A stretch of 64,000 nucleotides of DNA, taken from positions 1,311,276-1,375,275 of the forward strand of contig NZ_JAKELO010000002.1 in the NCBI RefSeq assembly GCF_028912405.1, read 5' to 3'. The notes under the pieces are model-generated. The model was not told the DNA's origin. It was given only the letters and a program-made list of their open reading frames with translations, and ran no database searches. The position numbers were made by a program, and so were the translations under genes. The stretch is from Methanogenium marinum (lineage in GTDB: Archaea > Halobacteriota > Methanomicrobia > Methanomicrobiales > Methanomicrobiaceae). Within the stretch, counting starts at the first letter, position 1, and every line of letters begins with the position of its first letter. Shown here piece by piece: positions 1-8,785 of the stretch.

Positions 1-127
1 TTTTTTTATATCCTACGTTTACAGCAGATATTGTTTTCTGACACACACTATGTTTGGGACCAATACATGCCCCTAAAACGGAAAATAGAGAATAAAATTC
101 AGATAAAACCAAAAAAATCGGTACGGG

Positions 128-1552
128 TCATTCCTTAGAAAATGACTCCAGCCCCGCCTGATAGTGTTTTGCAACACAGGTAACGTTACGCGGGCAGCAC
201 CGTTCTTCCCCAATGGCAAGTGGATACTCACCAGTCAGGCACCCAGTACACAGGTCCTCCTTAGGGATACCAATGGCACGGATCAATGCAGAAATAGAGA
301 TATGATGCAGTGATGTCGCCCCAATGGACGAACACACCTCATCATTATCGAGGTCGCTTGCAATCAGTTCAGCCCGTGTGGGCATATCAACACCCAGATA
401 ACACGGAGCCTTAATGGCAGGCGATCCAATGCGCATGTGTACCTCCCTGGCCCCTGCATCGCGGACAATGTTCACCAGGCGGCGTGAAGTAGTTCCACGG
501 ACAATGGAATCATCGATGAGAATGAGCGACCGATCTTTCAGATGACCACGGACCGGATTCAGTTTTATTCTGACCGCTATCTCACGATCTTTCTGATTGG
601 GCATGATGAAGGTCCTGCCCATGTAGCGATTCTTGATGAGCCCCTCCCTATAGCGGATACCAGATGCCTCTGCATACCCTGCCGCATGCGCCATCCCGGA
701 GTCAGGGACAGGAGAGACAAGATCTGCCTCCACCGGCGCCTCTTCAAAGAGAGAGTGGCCAATACGGCGCCGCACATCATAGACAAGACGCCCGTCGATG
801 ACGGAATCAGGCCGGGCAAAGTAGACATACTCAAAGATACAGTGTGCATGGTGAGATGCCTCTGCAATCTGATGAGATTCTACCTCCCCGCCTTTCAGGC
901 ATACCAGTTCGCCCGGACGGACGTCACGGATAAACGAACCACCCAGAGCATCAATCGCGACAGACTCTGAAGCAACCACATGCCCGGTATCAGTCCTTCC
1001 AATACAGAGCGGACGAATACCCAGCGGGTCACGAAATGCCCAAATTTCATTGTCAAGCATCATCACTACCGAGTAAGAGCCCTGGAGGCGGCGCATGCAC
1101 ATCGCAACTGCCTCTACGACATCCTCAGACACCCTATATTCATCAGCGATTATGTTGCCGATCACTTCTGTATCGGATGTCGTGCAGAAAATCTGCCCGC
1201 GTCCCTCATATTCCTCCCTGAGATTATTGGTATTAACAAGATTTCCGTTGTGGGCAAGTGCCACCTTCCGTCCCCGAAAGGTAAAGGTAAAAGGCTGGAT
1301 ATTCTCCGGGATCTTCTCTCCTGTTGTCGGATACCGGACATGCCCCAGACCTGTTCCTCCCAGAAGACCACAAAGAATCTTCTTATTGAACACTTCCGCA
1401 ACGAGGCCCTGGCTCTTCTCTTTATAAAGTGTCAGACCATCAAATGTCGCAATACCTGCACTCTCCTGACCCCTGTGCTGCAGGGCATAAAGTGCATAAT
1501 ACAGGGGGAATGAGACATCGCCTGAATCGACGATGCCAACAATTCCACACAT
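128..1552 (-). CDS. purF: Amidophosphoribosyltransferase (PurF)
   Basis: Catalyses the first committed step of purine synthesis, making phosphoribosylamine from PRPP and glutamine. The protein has 474 residues, the usual length. It starts MCGIVG, so Cys2 is exposed as the Ntn-amidotransferase nucleophile without a long propeptide. The PRPP-binding loop DDSIVRGTTSRR lies at about residues 347-358. Cysteines near residue 239, at about 384 and in the CTGC motif at about 435-438 match the four ligands of the [4Fe-4S] type of this enzyme known from Bacillus. It is the last gene of a minus-strand run LSm-rpl37e-purF, 33 bases after rpl37e, with AGGAA ahead of the ATG. Confidence 0.97.
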   Translation of the reverse strand: MCGIVGIVDSGDVSFPLYYALYALQHRGQESAGIATFDGLTLYKEKSQGLVAEVFNKKILCGLLGGTGLGHVRYPTTGEKIPENIQPFTFTFRGRKVALAHNGNLVNTNNLREEYEGRGQIFCTTSDTEVIGNIIADEYRVSEDVVEAVAMCMRRLQGSYSVVMMLDNEIWAFRDPLGIRPLCIGRTDTGHVVASESVAIDALGGSFIRDVRPGELVCLKGGEVESHQIAEASHHAHCIFEYVYFARPDSVIDGRLVYDVRRRIGHSLFEEAPVEADLVSPVPDSGMAHAAGYAEASGIRYREGLIKNRYMGRTFIMPNQKDREIAVRIKLNPVRGHLKDRSLILIDDSIVRGTTSRRLVNIVRDAGAREVHMRIGSPAIKAPCYLGVDMPTRAELIASDLDNDEVCSSIGATSLHHISISALIRAIGIPKEDLCTGCLTGEYPLAIGEERCCPRNVTCVAKHYQAGLESFSKE

Positions 1553-1585
1553 AATAAATTCCTAAAATCAGTGAAATCGAGTCAT

Positions 1586-1750
1586 CTAGTTCTTCGATAT
1601 CCAGTTGTACTTACGCAGGCGTGGAGATTTTCCAAACCCGCATGACGCACATACTCCATGGCGCTTGTGGAATGAAATCTTACCACAGCGTCTGCATACA
1701 ATATGCGTCGTTTTCTGCCGTTTACCCATTGAGGGTGTGCCTTTACTCAT
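1586..1750 (-). CDS. rpl37e: 50S ribosomal protein L37e
   Basis: A 54-residue zinc-ribbon protein of the large ribosomal subunit. It begins [16 protein letters not shown], which is characteristic of archaeal/eukaryotic L37e. Two CxxC pairs (CRRC at residues 19-22 and CASC at 34-37) form the zinc site, and the basic tail ends RKYNWISKN. It is too short for many gene callers. It lies between the LSm gene (26 bases upstream) and purF (33 bases downstream) on the same strand. The LSm-L37e pairing is common in archaea, so co-transcription is likely. Confidence 0.95.
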   Translation of the reverse strand: MSKGTPSMGKRQKTTHIVCRRCGKISFHKRHGVCASCGFGKSPRLRKYNWISKN

Positions 1751-1776
1751 TTTTTTTCACCAACCTGAATGATATC

Positions 1777-2004
1777 TTATTCCACAGACGGAGATATGTA
1801 TATCACATTATCTCCACGGACGATTAAAGTACCGCGTTTCTCAGCCACGCCTTCAATATCTTCCTCTGCATTATCGAGGACGAGGTTCATATGAACATCA
1901 TACCCCTGGAGGATACCCCTGATCTCCCTTCCGCCTTTGAGACTAACAATAACCGGTTTCTGGTTAAGGGCCTTATCTAAAATTTCCAATGGTCTTCTGG
2001 TCAT
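1777..2004 (-). CDS. Sm-like (LSm) archaeal RNA-binding protein
   Basis: A 75-residue Sm-fold protein expected to form a heptameric ring that binds U-rich RNA. The Sm1 motif is visible around [14 protein letters not shown] followed by [12 protein letters not shown]. The Sm2 motif is RGDNVIYIS near the C-terminus. GGGAG stands just before the ATG. It is the first gene of the LSm-rpl37e-purF run. The exact RNA targets cannot be told from sequence. Confidence 0.95.
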   Translation of the reverse strand: MTRRPLEILDKALNQKPVIVSLKGGREIRGILQGYDVHMNLVLDNAEEDIEGVAEKRGTLIVRGDNVIYISPSVE

Positions 2005-2132
2005 TAGACTCCCTGCTCTAATCGATGAGGATTAGTATAATTGCGGCAGTAACATACATAAACATAACGACCCGACCCTCCAGGCCGGAATATAATCATA
2101 AAAAACATACAAAATGACGGGGAATTGTAAAA

Positions 2133-2630
2133 ATGGCAAAGATTAACTCACGAAAACGACACACGATACGAAAATCTGATCTATCCCGCCTCTTCCGGGG
2201 ACTTGAAGAAGAGATCGGACCAGACACCGATCTCTTTCGTTCATCAACCGTAGAAGTGGTAGACACCACCGGAGACATTTCCCTCTATCTCATCGAAAAA
2301 AAGCCCTTTTTGATGGAATACCAGGAGATGGTCTTTCCAACCATCAGGGGAGCCATCGCCCACCCATTTTCGGCGCGGAACATAGTCGTGGATGCAGGTG
2401 CCGTCCGGTTCATGGCAAAGGGTGCTGATGTGATGCGCCCCGGTATTGTCCGCGTGAGTGATGACATCCGGGAAGGGCACCCAGTTCTTATCACCGAGGA
2501 GACATATGGCAAACCACTTGCAGTTGGCATTGCAGCACTCGATGCAGCGGAGATTAACGCTTCAGAGACCGGCAAGATGGTCCGTACCTTCCACTATGTT
2601 GGGGATGAACTCTGGAACCTTGAAATCTGA
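2133..2630 (+). CDS. PUA-domain RNA-binding protein
   Basis: A 165-residue protein ending in a PUA domain, the RNA-binding module of archaeosine transglycosylases and pseudouridine synthases. The stretch VVDAGAVRFMAKGADVMRPG (about residues 88-107) is the PUA core, followed by the VLITEETYGKPLAVGIA strands. There is no catalytic domain; the N-terminal ~70 residues are basic (KINSRKRHTIRKSD) and family-specific. This stand-alone PUA family is widespread in archaea, and a role in translation or RNA modification is inferred. GGGGA precedes the ATG. Confidence 0.85.
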   Translation: MAKINSRKRHTIRKSDLSRLFRGLEEEIGPDTDLFRSSTVEVVDTTGDISLYLIEKKPFLMEYQEMVFPTIRGAIAHPFSARNIVVDAGAVRFMAKGADVMRPGIVRVSDDIREGHPVLITEETYGKPLAVGIAALDAAEINASETGKMVRTFHYVGDELWNLEI

Positions 2631-2650
2631 CAAAATTCCGGAAAAAAGAT

Positions 2651-2666
2651 ACCATTAAATAAAATT
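2651..2666 (+). promoter_or_regulatory. TATA box of sepF
   Basis: The AT-rich stretch ATTAAATAAAATT sits about 25-30 bases before the sepF ATG, the usual distance from an archaeal TATA box to the transcription start. No Shine-Dalgarno sequence is visible, so the sepF message is probably leaderless. This is inferred from spacing only. Confidence 0.4.
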
Positions 2667-2684
2667 CACTCTAAAACGATTTTC

Positions 2685-3065
2685 ATGGCTAAATTTCTGG
2701 ATTCTATCCTTGGCAAGAGTTCCACATCTGCAGCTGAGTCAGATTACATGGAGCTTGATCTTGCATCTTTTGAATCCACTTCAGGGGATGCATCACCGGC
2801 CTCAATGTATGTCAAAATTGCCGCAATAAATGACCTTAAGGATACTCCGCGGGTCAAAGACGAGATCTATAATGGAAACATCGTTATTGTAGACGTATCC
2901 AGGCTTAAGATGGACAAAATCACCTATGAACGGGTTCTCAAAGATCTCCGTGCCGTTGCAAACGATATCAACGGAGATATTGTTGGCCTTGGTGACCAGA
3001 AATACGTGATTCTTACTCCAAATGCTGTGAAAATTTCCCGTGACAAGATCGGCGGAGGAATGTGA
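2685..3065 (+). CDS. sepF: Archaeal cell division protein SepF
   Basis: SepF anchors FtsZ to the membrane in archaea that divide with FtsZ. The 126-residue protein has the expected plan: a short amphipathic N-terminal helix (MAKFLDSILG), a ~40-residue acidic linker, then the conserved alpha/beta core from MYVKIAAIND to GLGDQKYVILTP. The glycine-rich end GGGM is also seen in homologues. The stop overlaps the GTG start of the ZPR1 gene (GTGA), so translation is coupled. No ftsZ lies in this window. Confidence 0.9.
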   Translation: MAKFLDSILGKSSTSAAESDYMELDLASFESTSGDASPASMYVKIAAINDLKDTPRVKDEIYNGNIVIVDVSRLKMDKITYERVLKDLRAVANDINGDIVGLGDQKYVILTPNAVKISRDKIGGGM

Positions 3066-3601
3066 GGGTGGATCGGGTCATCCGTGCCCCATGCCTTCAA
3101 TGTTCAGAAGAGATCGAATATCTGTATAAAACTGTGGAAATCCCATATTTTTCCGATGCTCTCATTACAACCGTTGTATGTCCCTCCTGTGGATTCCGCT
3201 CTGTTGATGTAATGATACTCGGAGAGAACGACCCGGCCCGTTACACACTCGCAGTAACCTCTCCAAAGGATATGGAAGGCCGTGTGGTTCGATCAACGAC
3301 CGGTACGATAGAAATCCCCGAGTTGGGCATACTCGTGGAACCTGGCCCCATCTGTGAAGGATTCATCACGAATGTGGAAGGGGTGCTGGTCCGCATTGAA
3401 GATGTCATTGATCGCGTGATTACCTGGTCAGAGGGGGAAGAACTGGATCGTGCCCATGAACTCAAAGCGCGTATTGAAGAGATGCGGTCAGGCACCGTGC
3501 CCTTCGTTCTGATCGTCCAGGACAAGGACGGGAACAGTGCCATCATTCATCCAAATGCAGAGAAAAGCGCATTCATCGAGTATGAAGACAGAATCGAATA
3601 A
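3062..3601 (+). CDS. ZPR1-type zinc-finger protein
   Basis: A 179-residue protein with a ZPR1 zinc-finger domain. The N-terminal ribbon CLQC (residues 11-14) ... CPSCGFRSVD binds zinc, followed by the beta-rich part that recognises elongation factor 1A in eukaryotic ZPR1. Archaea carry a single-module version like this one. The start is a GTG overlapping the sepF stop, and the reading frame and zinc finger support it. The function in archaea is not known in detail. Confidence 0.88.
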   Translation: MRVDRVIRAPCLQCSEEIEYLYKTVEIPYFSDALITTVVCPSCGFRSVDVMILGENDPARYTLAVTSPKDMEGRVVRSTTGTIEIPELGILVEPGPICEGFITNVEGVLVRIEDVIDRVITWSEGEELDRAHELKARIEEMRSGTVPFVLIVQDKDGNSAIIHPNAEKSAFIEYEDRIE

Positions 3602-3637
3602 TCTATCAACCATTTTCCCCTTTTTTTCCACCAGAAA

Positions 3638-3680
3638 ATGCGGGTTCGCGCCCTCTTTCATATACATGATAAACCCGCAT
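3638..3680. repeat. 9-bp perfect inverted repeat
   Basis: ATGCGGGTT (3638-3646) and AACCCGCAT (3672-3680) are perfect complements with a 25-base spacer. They lie just after the T-run that follows the ZPR1 gene. They may add to termination or be an unrelated RNA fold. Confidence 0.45.
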
Positions 3681-4190
3681 GATGCCCGCGGCCATCACAC
3701 AAAAACCGACAGAAGTCAACTTGGAATTTCGACATTTATAGTAAAAATAGTGCAGAACAGAATAGCAGGGGAAAAGAAAAAGAGAAATTTCTGTAGCATA
3801 TGCACCAATTAGCGACAGATATGGCCTAAATTTCTATAGAAAGTCCATATTCTATTATGAAAATGAGAGAAGACACCTGATTTTTGAAGATCGTGCGGAA
3901 ACATCGCATCCAATCCATGCGAATGTCGTAAAAAACAGAACAGTCAGTATGGAACCGGACGTCTCCCCGAACATGAATTTACCAGAATTTTCAAACAATA
4001 AATAAGCATAATCTATGGTTAAAGAACAATTTATCACCATATTCGAATCCATTTTTTCATTTCTGGATAGTCCCCGGAAAAAGTATATCTACCCCTGAAT
4101 GGAGTATGCACCACCTACCACAAAGGGGGTGGTTAGAGAAGAACAGAGATGAATGAATCAGAAGACAGATGTTGATAATTAACTGTCATA

Positions 4191-4227
4191 CTGACCTCCT
4201 TCTTTACCCATGAAAGAAGGTTGTCAG
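4191..4227. repeat. 15-bp imperfect hairpin
   Basis: The arms at 4191-4205 and 4213-4227 match at 13 of 15 positions (core CCTTCTTT / AAAGAAGG) around a 7-base loop. It stands in the gene-poor gap. A terminator or a remnant of a mobile-element end are both possible. Confidence 0.45.
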
Positions 4228-4691
4228 GGCGGCATTCACGAACGATAAAGAGTCAATCCGAGGCTCAAGAACCCACCATACTGAATGTGTTTCATCATAT
4301 ACCCGTGAAAGGATGCACCCACCATGACCGGGGAATGCCAATGAAAATACAGTACGTATCGGATCTGTATTGTACAGAAAGACATGCCCCGCATCTGACT
4401 GAACAATACCACATGGATGCGGAAAACACCCGATCCAAATAGCAGAATACCACAATATCCTGATGCCGCCCGGTTTGACGGAGCTATGCGGGGGCGGCAA
4501 TCCTACCTCATTTTTGCAGACCGTCGCACAAGAGGCACACACAGACGATCTGCATACATATTTTGGCAGGTATCCAATCTAACATCAGTATTACTACCTC
4601 GATCCGGAAGTGACGTCCCTTTAATGGGAGACGGAATTACCCGGAAATACGTATAATTCTCATAAAAATTGGAAAATTATGGGGTGAATCA

Positions 4692-5696
4692 TTATTCTAT
4701 TGATTTTCCCCGGAGGAAAACACCAGGCGTATTTGTGATTTTCCCCACCGGACGGGCATCAGTAAAGATCTTCTGCACCACATGCACGGACTCTTCCGGG
4801 ACGATAAAGACATAGCCCATGCCCATGTTGAAGGTACGGTACATCTCTGCCTCATCTACATCGCCCACAGACTGCATCCAGGGATAAACCGGTTGCGGGA
4901 TAAGGGGATCGGTTATTTCATAGCCCCAGTCACCCAGACGTTTCAGGTTGAGAAGGCCACCTCCTGTAATGTGGCACATGCCGTGCACATCACAGGCAGC
5001 AGTAACGTCCAGTACTCCTGCATAAATGCGGGTAGGAGTGAGAAGTTCCTCACCAAGAGTTGTGCCCCACGGCATCTCCTGATCATAGCCCGCATAGGAA
5101 TTCACCAGTTCACGAGCAAGGGTAAGCCCGTTTGAATGAATACCTGAGGAAGGAACGCCCACAATAATATCTCCTGCGGCAATTGTCTCTCCGGTGATGA
5201 TAGCATCCTTTTTCTGGATTCCCAGACAGGTGCCCGCCACATCAAGGCCGGTCACCATACCCTTCAGGGTCGCAGTTTCACCGCCGATGACCGTCATATT
5301 GGATTGACGGGCCCCCTCATTTAGTCCCATGCCCACCTGCTCCATCTTCATGAGAGAGAGTTTATCGGTGGCCACATAATCCACAAAGGCAACAGGCTCG
5401 ATATTCATCACATAGAGGTCGTTTACGTTCATCGCGATGCAGTCAATTCCGATGGTGCTCCAGTCCTCCATCACATCAGCAACCAGCATCTTTGTACCAA
5501 CACCATCCACTGCCATCGCAAGATAGTAGTCGCCAAACTCAATCAGACCGGCAAAATGTCCACTGCCGCCTGCTGGTGCACAGTCCCCGGACCGCCGGAA
5601 GGTCAGTGTGGAGACGAGTGCTTTCACCGCAGTTGCCTCCAGCCCGATATCAACGCCCGCTTCACTGTATGTATGTTTTTTGATGAGTCTCTTCAT
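4692..5696 (-). CDS. purM: Phosphoribosylformylglycinamidine cyclo-ligase (AIR synthetase)
   Basis: Fifth step of purine synthesis: ATP-dependent closure of FGAM to aminoimidazole ribonucleotide. The 334 residues match the family, starting with the YSEAGVDIG signature. The substrate and ATP loops appear as DGVGTKMLVAD and the GGETATLKGM segment, and the C-terminal half has GVPSSGIHSNGLTLAR and HITGGGLLNLKR. The ATG directly abuts the stop codon of the aspartate kinase gene, so the two are probably one transcript although the pathways differ. Confidence 0.96.
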   Translation of the reverse strand: MKRLIKKHTYSEAGVDIGLEATAVKALVSTLTFRRSGDCAPAGGSGHFAGLIEFGDYYLAMAVDGVGTKMLVADVMEDWSTIGIDCIAMNVNDLYVMNIEPVAFVDYVATDKLSLMKMEQVGMGLNEGARQSNMTVIGGETATLKGMVTGLDVAGTCLGIQKKDAIITGETIAAGDIIVGVPSSGIHSNGLTLARELVNSYAGYDQEMPWGTTLGEELLTPTRIYAGVLDVTAACDVHGMCHITGGGLLNLKRLGDWGYEITDPLIPQPVYPWMQSVGDVDEAEMYRTFNMGMGYVFIVPEESVHVVQKIFTDARPVGKITNTPGVFLRGKSIE

Positions 5697-7094
5697 CTAT
5701 TCTGTCTCCTCTGCAAGCCCGAATTCATCGTGCAGCACACGGACGGCCCGCTGCCCGTCTGCCTGTTTCACCACAAATGACACATTCACCTCAGATGATC
5801 CTTGTGAGATCATCATGAGGTTAATGCCTTCCCGCCCAAGAGCGGTGAATATCCGGCCGGATATGCCAGGTGTACCGGCCATACCAACACCGACCACAGC
5901 AACCGCCACCACATTGCGGTCGTGTCCAACCTCCTGAATAGACCCTCTCTGCATGACTTCATTGAGGGCAGCAAGGGCGGAAGCCAGGTGCTCATCATCC
6001 ACAATAAGAGAGATATTGGCCTCAGACGATCCCTGTGAGATCATCATGATATTCACCTCATATTCACCCAGTGCCGAAAATATGGCACGGGCAACACCTG
6101 GCCGTCCGATCATCTGGGAACCGGTAATATTGATTAACGAGACCTTGTCAATGTAGGTGATAGCTTTCACCACCCGATGATCGCGAGTGCTCGTGTCCAT
6201 CACACAGGAGCCCGCGGCCTCCGGGTTGAATGTGTTTTTCACCCGGACAAGGATTCCTTTCTGCATCGCCGGTTCAATGGAACGTGGGTGTAGCACCTTT
6301 GCGCCGAAAAACGAGAGTTCCATTGCCTCATGGTATGATACAGCCGAGAGCACCCGGGCATCTTCGATAAGTCGGGGATCAGCGGTCATCACACCGTCAA
6401 CATCGGTCCAGATCCAAATCTCATCTGCATCAATTGCAGTACCTACAATGGCAGCTGAGTAGTCCGAACCACTACGACCGAGTGTTGTCACAATCCCGTT
6501 TCCGGTGCAGCCCATATAGCCCATAACAACAGGAACCGACTCACCAAGAAGCGGGATGATACGGGACTGGATGTGAGTCCTGCTCTCCGGCAGCACCTCA
6601 GCACACCCATGACGGTCTGTAGTCCGGATACCAGCCTCGCAGCCGTTCAGTGCCATAGAGGAAACTCCCACCTCTCGCAGTGCCGCAGAAACAATGAGTG
6701 CAGAGAGGCGCTCGCCAAACGATATGATATAATCACGTGACCGTGGCGTCAGTTCCCGCAGGTTATAGACCGCAGTAAGAATATTCTCAAGGTTACAGAG
6801 CCTTTCGTCGATAATCTCCATGACGGCGTCATATTCACCGGGTGCCACTGCCTGTAAGACCTTTCCGTGGCGCGTCCGCATCGATGTAATAAACGTATCA
6901 ATGGGCGGTTCGTCACTGGCACCTTCTATTTCTGCTGCGATTGCGTGAAGCTGATCAGTCACTCCCGCCATCGCCGAAACCACAACACAGAGCTCATTGC
7001 CCACGGTATGGTAATGGTTCAATATTTTGACAACCCGGCCGATACAGTCCTGATCACCGACCGAGGTCCCTCCAAATTTCATTAAAAGCCTCAT
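5697..7094 (-). CDS. lysC: Aspartate kinase
   Basis: Phosphorylates aspartate, feeding lysine, threonine and methionine synthesis. The 465-residue protein has the amino-acid-kinase domain (MKFGGTSVGD at the N-terminus, TTLGRSGSDYSA, WTDVDGVMTADPR). Two C-terminal ACT domains follow, each containing the near-identical MMISQGSSE(A/V)N(I/V)S motif, which implies allosteric control by an end product such as lysine or threonine. The N-terminus MRLLMKF allows the fifth codon as an alternative start. It is divergent from tfrA with 47 bases between. Confidence 0.95.
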   Translation of the reverse strand: MRLLMKFGGTSVGDQDCIGRVVKILNHYHTVGNELCVVVSAMAGVTDQLHAIAAEIEGASDEPPIDTFITSMRTRHGKVLQAVAPGEYDAVMEIIDERLCNLENILTAVYNLRELTPRSRDYIISFGERLSALIVSAALREVGVSSMALNGCEAGIRTTDRHGCAEVLPESRTHIQSRIIPLLGESVPVVMGYMGCTGNGIVTTLGRSGSDYSAAIVGTAIDADEIWIWTDVDGVMTADPRLIEDARVLSAVSYHEAMELSFFGAKVLHPRSIEPAMQKGILVRVKNTFNPEAAGSCVMDTSTRDHRVVKAITYIDKVSLINITGSQMIGRPGVARAIFSALGEYEVNIMMISQGSSEANISLIVDDEHLASALAALNEVMQRGSIQEVGHDRNVVAVAVVGVGMAGTPGISGRIFTALGREGINLMMISQGSSEVNVSFVVKQADGQRAVRVLHDEFGLAEETE

Positions 7095-7141
7095 TCTGGC
7101 TCCACAATCCTATCTATTTCTTTATGTAAGTATACTGCATA

Positions 7142-8785
7142 ATGGATAATATCATGCCTGAAGATCTTGTGACTGACTGCCATGTGCTTGTTATCGGCAG
7201 CGGCGGAGCTGGCTGCAGGGCGGCACTCGAAGCCAGTCAGTACGGCGAAACAGTGCTCCTTTCACGGACGTTGACGGGAAAAGGAGGGTGCACCATCATG
7301 GCGGAAGGGGGATATAATGCAGTCCTTTCAGAGGACGATTCAACCGGCCTTCACCTTGAAGACACCATGCGCGGGGGAGCATACCTCAATGACCCAAAAC
7401 TGGCAGAGACACTGGTAATCGAGTCACCGGACCGTTTCCGTGATCTCGCCGCCTGGGGTTCTGTCTTTGATGTGGATGGTGACTGCGTTCCTGCCCAGCG
7501 CCCCTTTGGTGGCCAGCGGTTCAGCCGCACCTGTTATGCAGGAGATCGGTCAGGCCATGAGATGATCGCAACCCTCACCGAACAGATACGAAATACCGGC
7601 ATCAAACAGGTGCAGGAGACAAGTGCTATCGATCTCCTCATGGACGGTCGGCGGGTGGCAGGAGCCATCACGCTGGACGGAAACGGAAATCTGGGCGCAA
7701 TCACCGCTGATGCAACAATTCTTGCTACCGGCGGTGGCACCCGGTGTTATGATATCTCCACAAACTGCGCTGCAGGAACCGGAGATGGCTTTGCCCTTGG
7801 ATACCGGGCAGGGGCCACCCTTATCGACATGGAGATGGTGCAGTTTCACCCGACAGGTGCTGTTTATCCACCAGACTCACGCGGCCGTCTCATCACCGAG
7901 GCTGTCCGTGGAGAAGGCGGGGTTTTGAAAAACAACCTTGGGGAACGATTTATGGAACGATATGACCCAGAGAGAATGGAACTCTCCACCCGTGATGTGG
8001 TCTCACGGTCCATCGCGACTGAGATCCTTGAAGGCCGCGGGTCAGAACATGGTGGCGTCTATCTTGACGTGACACACCTCCCCGCAGCAGAGATTGAACG
8101 CCGGCTACCCATCATGCTTGAACAGTTCCTTCAGTTCGGTGTGGATATCCGGGTTCAGCCAATGGAAGTCGCCCCCACCGCACACCACCTCATGGGTGGA
8201 CTGAAGATAACGCCGGATGCGGCCACCACACTTCCGGGACTCTATGCATGTGGCGAGGTGACAGGGGGCATCCACGGGGCAAACCGCCTCGGTGGCAACG
8301 CCCTTGCGGACACACAGGTATTCGGAAAACGTGCCGGAGAATCAGCAGGGAAATCGCCAGTTTTTGCCATTTCAGTGGATATAAAAGAGGTGCTCGCAAC
8401 CGAAGCTGCACGATGTGAGGCATATTGCAACGGAACCATCACCCCACATGAAATCACCAGGGAACTGAAGCGCACGATGTGGGAAAATGCAGGTATTTTC
8501 CGGACAAAAACAGATCTGAAGAGGGCAGAAGCCACCATCAACCGCCTCCAGAATCTGGTCCCAAAGGCAACAACCCGCCGGATGCTCAACGAGTGCTGCA
8601 CTGTCACCAATATGCTCACAGTTGCCCGCCTCATCGTTCACGGTGCACTCCTGAGAGAGGAGTCACGCGGGGCCCACGTCAGGCAGGACATCAAACAGGA
8701 CTGGACACCTGCAGACTCGCCCTTTGGCCATACAGTGCAGTCACTGTTCGGGACATCCATTGAAGACAAACGAGGGACAGCATGA
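7142..8785 (+). CDS. tfrA: CoM/CoB-fumarate reductase subunit A (TfrA)
   Basis: Flavin subunit of the methanogen thiol:fumarate reductase, which reduces fumarate to succinate while oxidising coenzymes M and B to the heterodisulfide. The 547 residues include the N-terminal FAD-binding GSGGAGCRAA, the GRAxxG-type active-site region with HPTGAVYP, and HHLMGGLKI and GANRLGGNALAD near the C-terminal half, all typical of the succinate dehydrogenase/fumarate reductase flavoprotein family. TTTATGTA about 20 bases ahead of the ATG suggests a leaderless message. Its stop overlaps tfrB as ATGA. Confidence 0.93.
   Translation: MDNIMPEDLVTDCHVLVIGSGGAGCRAALEASQYGETVLLSRTLTGKGGCTIMAEGGYNAVLSEDDSTGLHLEDTMRGGAYLNDPKLAETLVIESPDRFRDLAAWGSVFDVDGDCVPAQRPFGGQRFSRTCYAGDRSGHEMIATLTEQIRNTGIKQVQETSAIDLLMDGRRVAGAITLDGNGNLGAITADATILATGGGTRCYDISTNCAAGTGDGFALGYRAGATLIDMEMVQFHPTGAVYPPDSRGRLITEAVRGEGGVLKNNLGERFMERYDPERMELSTRDVVSRSIATEILEGRGSEHGGVYLDVTHLPAAEIERRLPIMLEQFLQFGVDIRVQPMEVAPTAHHLMGGLKITPDAATTLPGLYACGEVTGGIHGANRLGGNALADTQVFGKRAGESAGKSPVFAISVDIKEVLATEAARCEAYCNGTITPHEITRELKRTMWENAGIFRTKTDLKRAEATINRLQNLVPKATTRRMLNECCTVTNMLTVARLIVHGALLREESRGAHVRQDIKQDWTPADSPFGHTVQSLFGTSIEDKRGTA

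Larger units (their letters stand above)
3602..4691. other. 1.1 kb AT-rich intergenic region with hairpins
   Basis: No gene is convincing here. The stretch is visibly richer in A and T than the flanking genes. It starts with a T-run (about 3621-3627) that could end sepF-ZPR1 transcription. It contains the two inverted repeats listed separately and a 79-codon open frame at 3766-4005 with no start codon near its beginning. A minus-strand frame at 4204-4542 resembles nothing I know. It may be a decayed or transferred segment. Confidence 0.5.

Noticed and set aside
4204..4542. 112-codon minus-strand ORF in the AT-rich gap
   Set aside because: No recognisable domain, biased towards Cys, His and Pro in an unnatural way, and no ribosome-binding site seen.
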